DNA from: Solirubrobacterales bacterium
GTDB taxonomy: Bacteria > Actinomycetota > Thermoleophilia > Solirubrobacterales > Solirubrobacteraceae
DNA: 9,164 bases
Direction: 5' to 3'
NCBI GenBank assembly: GCA_026392325.1
Contig: JAPLCH010000199.1
Span: forward strand, 1-9,164
Shown: positions 6,914 through 9,164 of the stretch, one piece after another
How positions within the stretch are numbered: position 1 is the stretch's first letter
Layout of the letters: the number at the start of each line of letters is the position of its first letter
Translations under genes and position numbers: made by a program
Notes under the pieces: model-generated
What the model saw: only the letters and a program-made list of their open reading frames with translations
Databases searched by the model: none
Told to the model about the DNA's origin: nothing

Positions 6914-7723
6914 CTAGGGCAGATCCGGTGCAAGATGCGCACGCTGATCATCACCGAAGAGCGGCACTGGTGGGGCCATCTCGCCAAGCCTTGAGGCAGT
7001 TCTGTGCCCGATTCGCTCTGACAGAGTTTCCGACCCAGCCCCCTCACCACCTGGCAGCGCGAGGTTGGTTGTATAGACGACTGACCGCTTCGCCTCATAG
7101 CGACCGTCGATCACGAGAAAGATCTGTTCGGCCGCCCACTCTGTCGGGCGCTCGGCACCAAGGTCGTCGAGTTGAAGAAGGTCAACATCAACAAGCTTGT
7201 CCAGAAAAGCCCCGTAGCCGTCAGTGGCATCGTCACGGTACGAATCGCGGATCGCTGCGAGCAGACGGGGGAATGAGTAGACGGCAACTGTCCGCCCCTC
7301 ATCGAGTGCGCAACGGGTGATCATGAACGCAAGCATTGTTTTGCCGGTACCTGGGTCCCCGTGAAATCCCAGCCCAGTTCCTCGGTCGAGCTGACTGGAG
7401 ATCGTCTCTCCAAAGCGCCGGGCGGTGCGAGCCTGCGCGGGTGCGCGGGCAGCAAGCTCTTCGACCTCTGGACTGTTGAGCCCGATATGGCTGAAGCGCT
7501 CTGGAATCTCATGGGTGAGGCTTCGGGTACGCCGAGCGGCGAGCCGCTGCTCCCGGCAACGGCATGCCCGGGCAGTCCGCGTCTCCTCATCAACTACCCA
7601 GCCGTCTCCCTCACACTCCTTGTAGGGGCATGGAGCATCAGCGCTTGGAAGGCGATTGAAGAGGCCATCCCTCAGGTTGAGACTGTGGACGTTTGAATCA
7701 GTCCCGCTAAGAGCGCAGAATGA
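6914..7723 (-). CDS. DnaC/DnaI-like AAA+ ATPase with N-terminal Cys motif; start unresolved
   Basis: The protein resembles DnaC/DnaI helicase loaders and IstB-type ATPases, but its actual partner is unknown. I translated the frame by hand. The Cys motif CPYKEC (first Cys codon 7630-7628, second 7615-7613) followed by CRC (7564-7556) looks like a CX4C...CXC zinc site. IPERF follows, then Walker A GDPGTGKT (7360-7337), Walker B LLQLDDLGAE (about 7180-7150), a sensor-like VVYTTNL, and GHRTASRL near the C-terminus. The stop is TAG at 6916-6914. The given 5' end is the limit of the open frame, not a chosen start. Between murJ's TGA (7726-7724) and the Cys motif there is no in-frame ATG, GTG or TTG; CTG at 7675-7673 is the nearest unusual candidate. 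The first ATG (7336) lies just after Walker A and would delete the P-loop. It sits between murJ and lepA in the same direction. The family is confident; the N-terminus is open, and a pseudogene or a sequencing error is possible. Confidence 0.8.
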   Translation of the reverse strand, partial: SFCALSGTDSNVHSLNLRDGLFNRLPSADAPCPYKECEGDGWVVDEETRTARACRCREQRLAARRTRSLTHEIPERFSHIGLNSPEVEELAARAPAQARTARRFGETISSQLDRGTGLGFHGDPGTGKTMLAFMITRCALDEGRTVAVYSFPRLLAAIRDSYRDDATDGYGAFLDKLVDVDLLQLDDLGAERPTEWAAEQIFLVIDGRYEAKRSVVYTTNLALPGGEGAGSETLSERIGHRTASRLGEMAPPVPLFGDDQRAHLAPDLP

Positions 7724-9164
7724 TCACCGGCGAGCGCGGAATGAGCCAAGCCCACGGTCCCGGATGAATAGTGCCTCCGGAACTCGGAGAAGCAGAACTG
7801 CCACTCCGTAGAGGCCAATCCCGGCCGTCAGTCCCAGACCCACGCTGAGCAGCTGACCTAGAAGTGCTTCCCCAAGCAGTCCGTCAAGCCATGACCAGAC
7901 AACCCATGCAAGAGCCGCAGCCCCTGCCGAGGCAGCTGTCACCCGAACCGTTGAGTTGATCAGTACCCCAAGTTCAATGTGGCCAAGGCGACGTCGCAAG
8001 ATCCACAGCTGTCCGACTGTCATTCCGATGCTCGCGACCACAGTGCCGATTACCGGCCCGGCTATTCCGAGCGGCTTGTAAAGAGCGAAGCTCAAAATTG
8101 CATTGACAGCAAGGTTGGCCATGGCCAATGTGGTTGGTACCCATGCATCGCGCATCGCAAAGAAAGTCCTCGTCAGCAAAAGGTTCGCGCCGGCGAAGGG
8201 CAGGCTCACCGAGAACCACACCAGAGCGGTGGCGACCAGATCTGTGGACGCGGATCCAAAAGCTCCGCGCTGATAGACGAGCCTGACTATTGGTGTCGCC
8301 AGCACCATTGTGAATGCAGCAGCAGGAACCAGCAGCAGAACAATTGTCCTGACGCCCCTGGCTGACAGGGAGCGCAGACCCTCAGTGTCCCGTTGCGCGA
8401 CGGCCCGGCCAAGTGCAGGGAACAGAACCGTCGCAACCGCAACGGAGAAGATGCCCTGTGGAAGCATGTAGATCCGGAAAGCCGCATCGATGGCCCTCGG
8501 CGCAGCCTGGGAGATCAGGGACCCAACTGCGCTGTTGATCAGAAGATCGACATTGATCACTCCCAGGCCAACTGTCACCGGGATCATCAGCCGGAGGACT
8601 TGGACAACGTGTGGGTCACGCCAGTTGAAGGAGAACTCGAAGTGGAATCCCACCCGTCCGAGCATGGGCAGCGCCATGCCGAGCTGGATCGCAGTGGCGA
8701 CCAGAACGCCGATTGCGTAGGCGTAGATCTGGTTGGACCCATCGAACTGAGGGCGAAGCCAGATCAGCGCGGCAATGATCACGAGGTTCCAGACCACAGG
8801 AGCTATGGCCGGAATTGTGAAGTGATCCTTCGAGTTGAGGATTCCGACAACAAGCCCGTTGAGCCCGAGAAGAACCAGTATCGGGAAGAGCACCTGTGAG
8901 AGCCCGACGGTCAGGTCAACGAGACTCGGCGTGAAGGATGAGCCGATGAACAGGGGCATGATCACCCCGGCCGTGAGGATGAACAGGCCGGTCAGAATTC
9001 CCAGTGAGAAGAAGATCAGGAGCCCAAGAGTCGATGCCAATCGGAAAGCCTCGCGCTTCTTTCCCTGACTCAAAAGGTCTACGAAGACCGGAACGAAGAC
9101 AGCCGACAGCGCGGCGTCAGCGACGAGACTTCTTACAAGGTTGGGAATCTGGAAGGCGAGAGTG
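7724..9164 (-). CDS. murJ: Lipid II flippase MurJ (MviN family), 5' end cut by the window edge
   Basis: MurJ is an inner-membrane MOP-superfamily transporter that flips lipid II to the outer face for peptidoglycan synthesis. About 480 residues are visible, with the first full codon at 9163. The visible N-terminal part reads AFQIPNLVRSLVADAALSAVFVPVF, a hallmark of the family; its Arg probably matches a conserved cavity Arg. The rest alternates many hydrophobic segments with short loops, for example LGLLIFFSLGILTGLFIL, consistent with most of the 14 transmembrane helices. Roughly 30-60 residues are missing at the N-terminus. The in-frame TTG at 9073 is internal and not the start. The gene ends ...FRARR-TGA. 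The next gene's reading frame continues in the same phase directly after that TGA. Position next to lepA suggests shared transcription. No disruption is seen. Confidence 0.96.
   Translation of the reverse strand, partial: TLAFQIPNLVRSLVADAALSAVFVPVFVDLLSQGKKREAFRLASTLGLLIFFSLGILTGLFILTAGVIMPLFIGSSFTPSLVDLTVGLSQVLFPILVLLGLNGLVVGILNSKDHFTIPAIAPVVWNLVIIAALIWLRPQFDGSNQIYAYAIGVLVATAIQLGMALPMLGRVGFHFEFSFNWRDPHVVQVLRLMIPVTVGLGVINVDLLINSAVGSLISQAAPRAIDAAFRIYMLPQGIFSVAVATVLFPALGRAVAQRDTEGLRSLSARGVRTIVLLLVPAAAFTMVLATPIVRLVYQRGAFGSASTDLVATALVWFSVSLPFAGANLLLTRTFFAMRDAWVPTTLAMANLAVNAILSFALYKPLGIAGPVIGTVVASIGMTVGQLWILRRRLGHIELGVLINSTVRVTAASAGAAALAWVVWSWLDGLLGEALLGQLLSVGLGLTAGIGLYGVAVLLLRVPEALFIRDRGLGSFRARR

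Noticed and set aside
6914..7336. A 140-residue gene starting at the ATG at 7336
   Set aside because: This ATG immediately follows the Walker A motif GDPGTGKT in the same frame. Starting there removes the P-loop and the Cys motif, both clearly preserved upstream, so it is an internal Met.
7631..7670. Programmed frameshift from the ATG at 7668 or 7638 into the ATPase frame
   Set aside because: No X-XXY-YYZ slippery heptamer lies between these ATGs and the Cys motif, so a simple missing base or a near-cognate start is more economical.
7724..9073. murJ start at the TTG at 9073
   Set aside because: The frame is open to the window edge and upstream residues match conserved MurJ sequence, so the gene is simply truncated by the window.

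Overview
The window is a chromosomal housekeeping block from a moderately high-GC bacterium. It most likely belongs to the Actinobacteria (Actinomycetota), possibly an Acidimicrobiia-like lineage. This placement rests on protein style and gene content: HrcA next to a four-zinc-motif DnaJ, the LepA signature sequences, and a zinc-motif DnaC-type ATPase of the kind I recall from those groups. It was not confirmed by any search. I see no tRNA, rRNA, CRISPR array, insertion sequence, integrase or phage gene.

Layout, right to left because nearly everything is on the minus strand: murJ (lipid II flippase, 5' end cut by the right edge); a DnaC/DnaI-like AAA+ ATPase; lepA (elongation factor 4); hrcA (heat-shock repressor); dnaJ (co-chaperone); and prmA (ribosomal protein L11 methyltransferase). 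These six genes are co-directional with short gaps and look like one or two transcription units. A single plus-strand gene follows, a short-chain dehydrogenase/reductase (SDR) whose stop lies 4 bp from the prmA stop. Minus-strand genes then resume with yqeY and phoH, which overlap by 8 nt; phoH runs off the left edge.

The genes cover ribosome function (lepA, prmA, phoH/ybeZ, perhaps yqeY), protein folding and its control (hrcA, dnaJ), and cell-wall precursor export (murJ). The SDR and the ATPase are the accessory elements.

The most unusual point is the ATPase. Its conserved N-terminal Cys motif lies in a frame with no ATG, GTG or TTG upstream of it, and that frame is continuous with murJ except for murJ's own TGA. 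The start is therefore non-canonical, hidden by a one-base sequence error, or lost. Otherwise this is an ordinary region, and I do not see a convincing undescribed multi-gene system.
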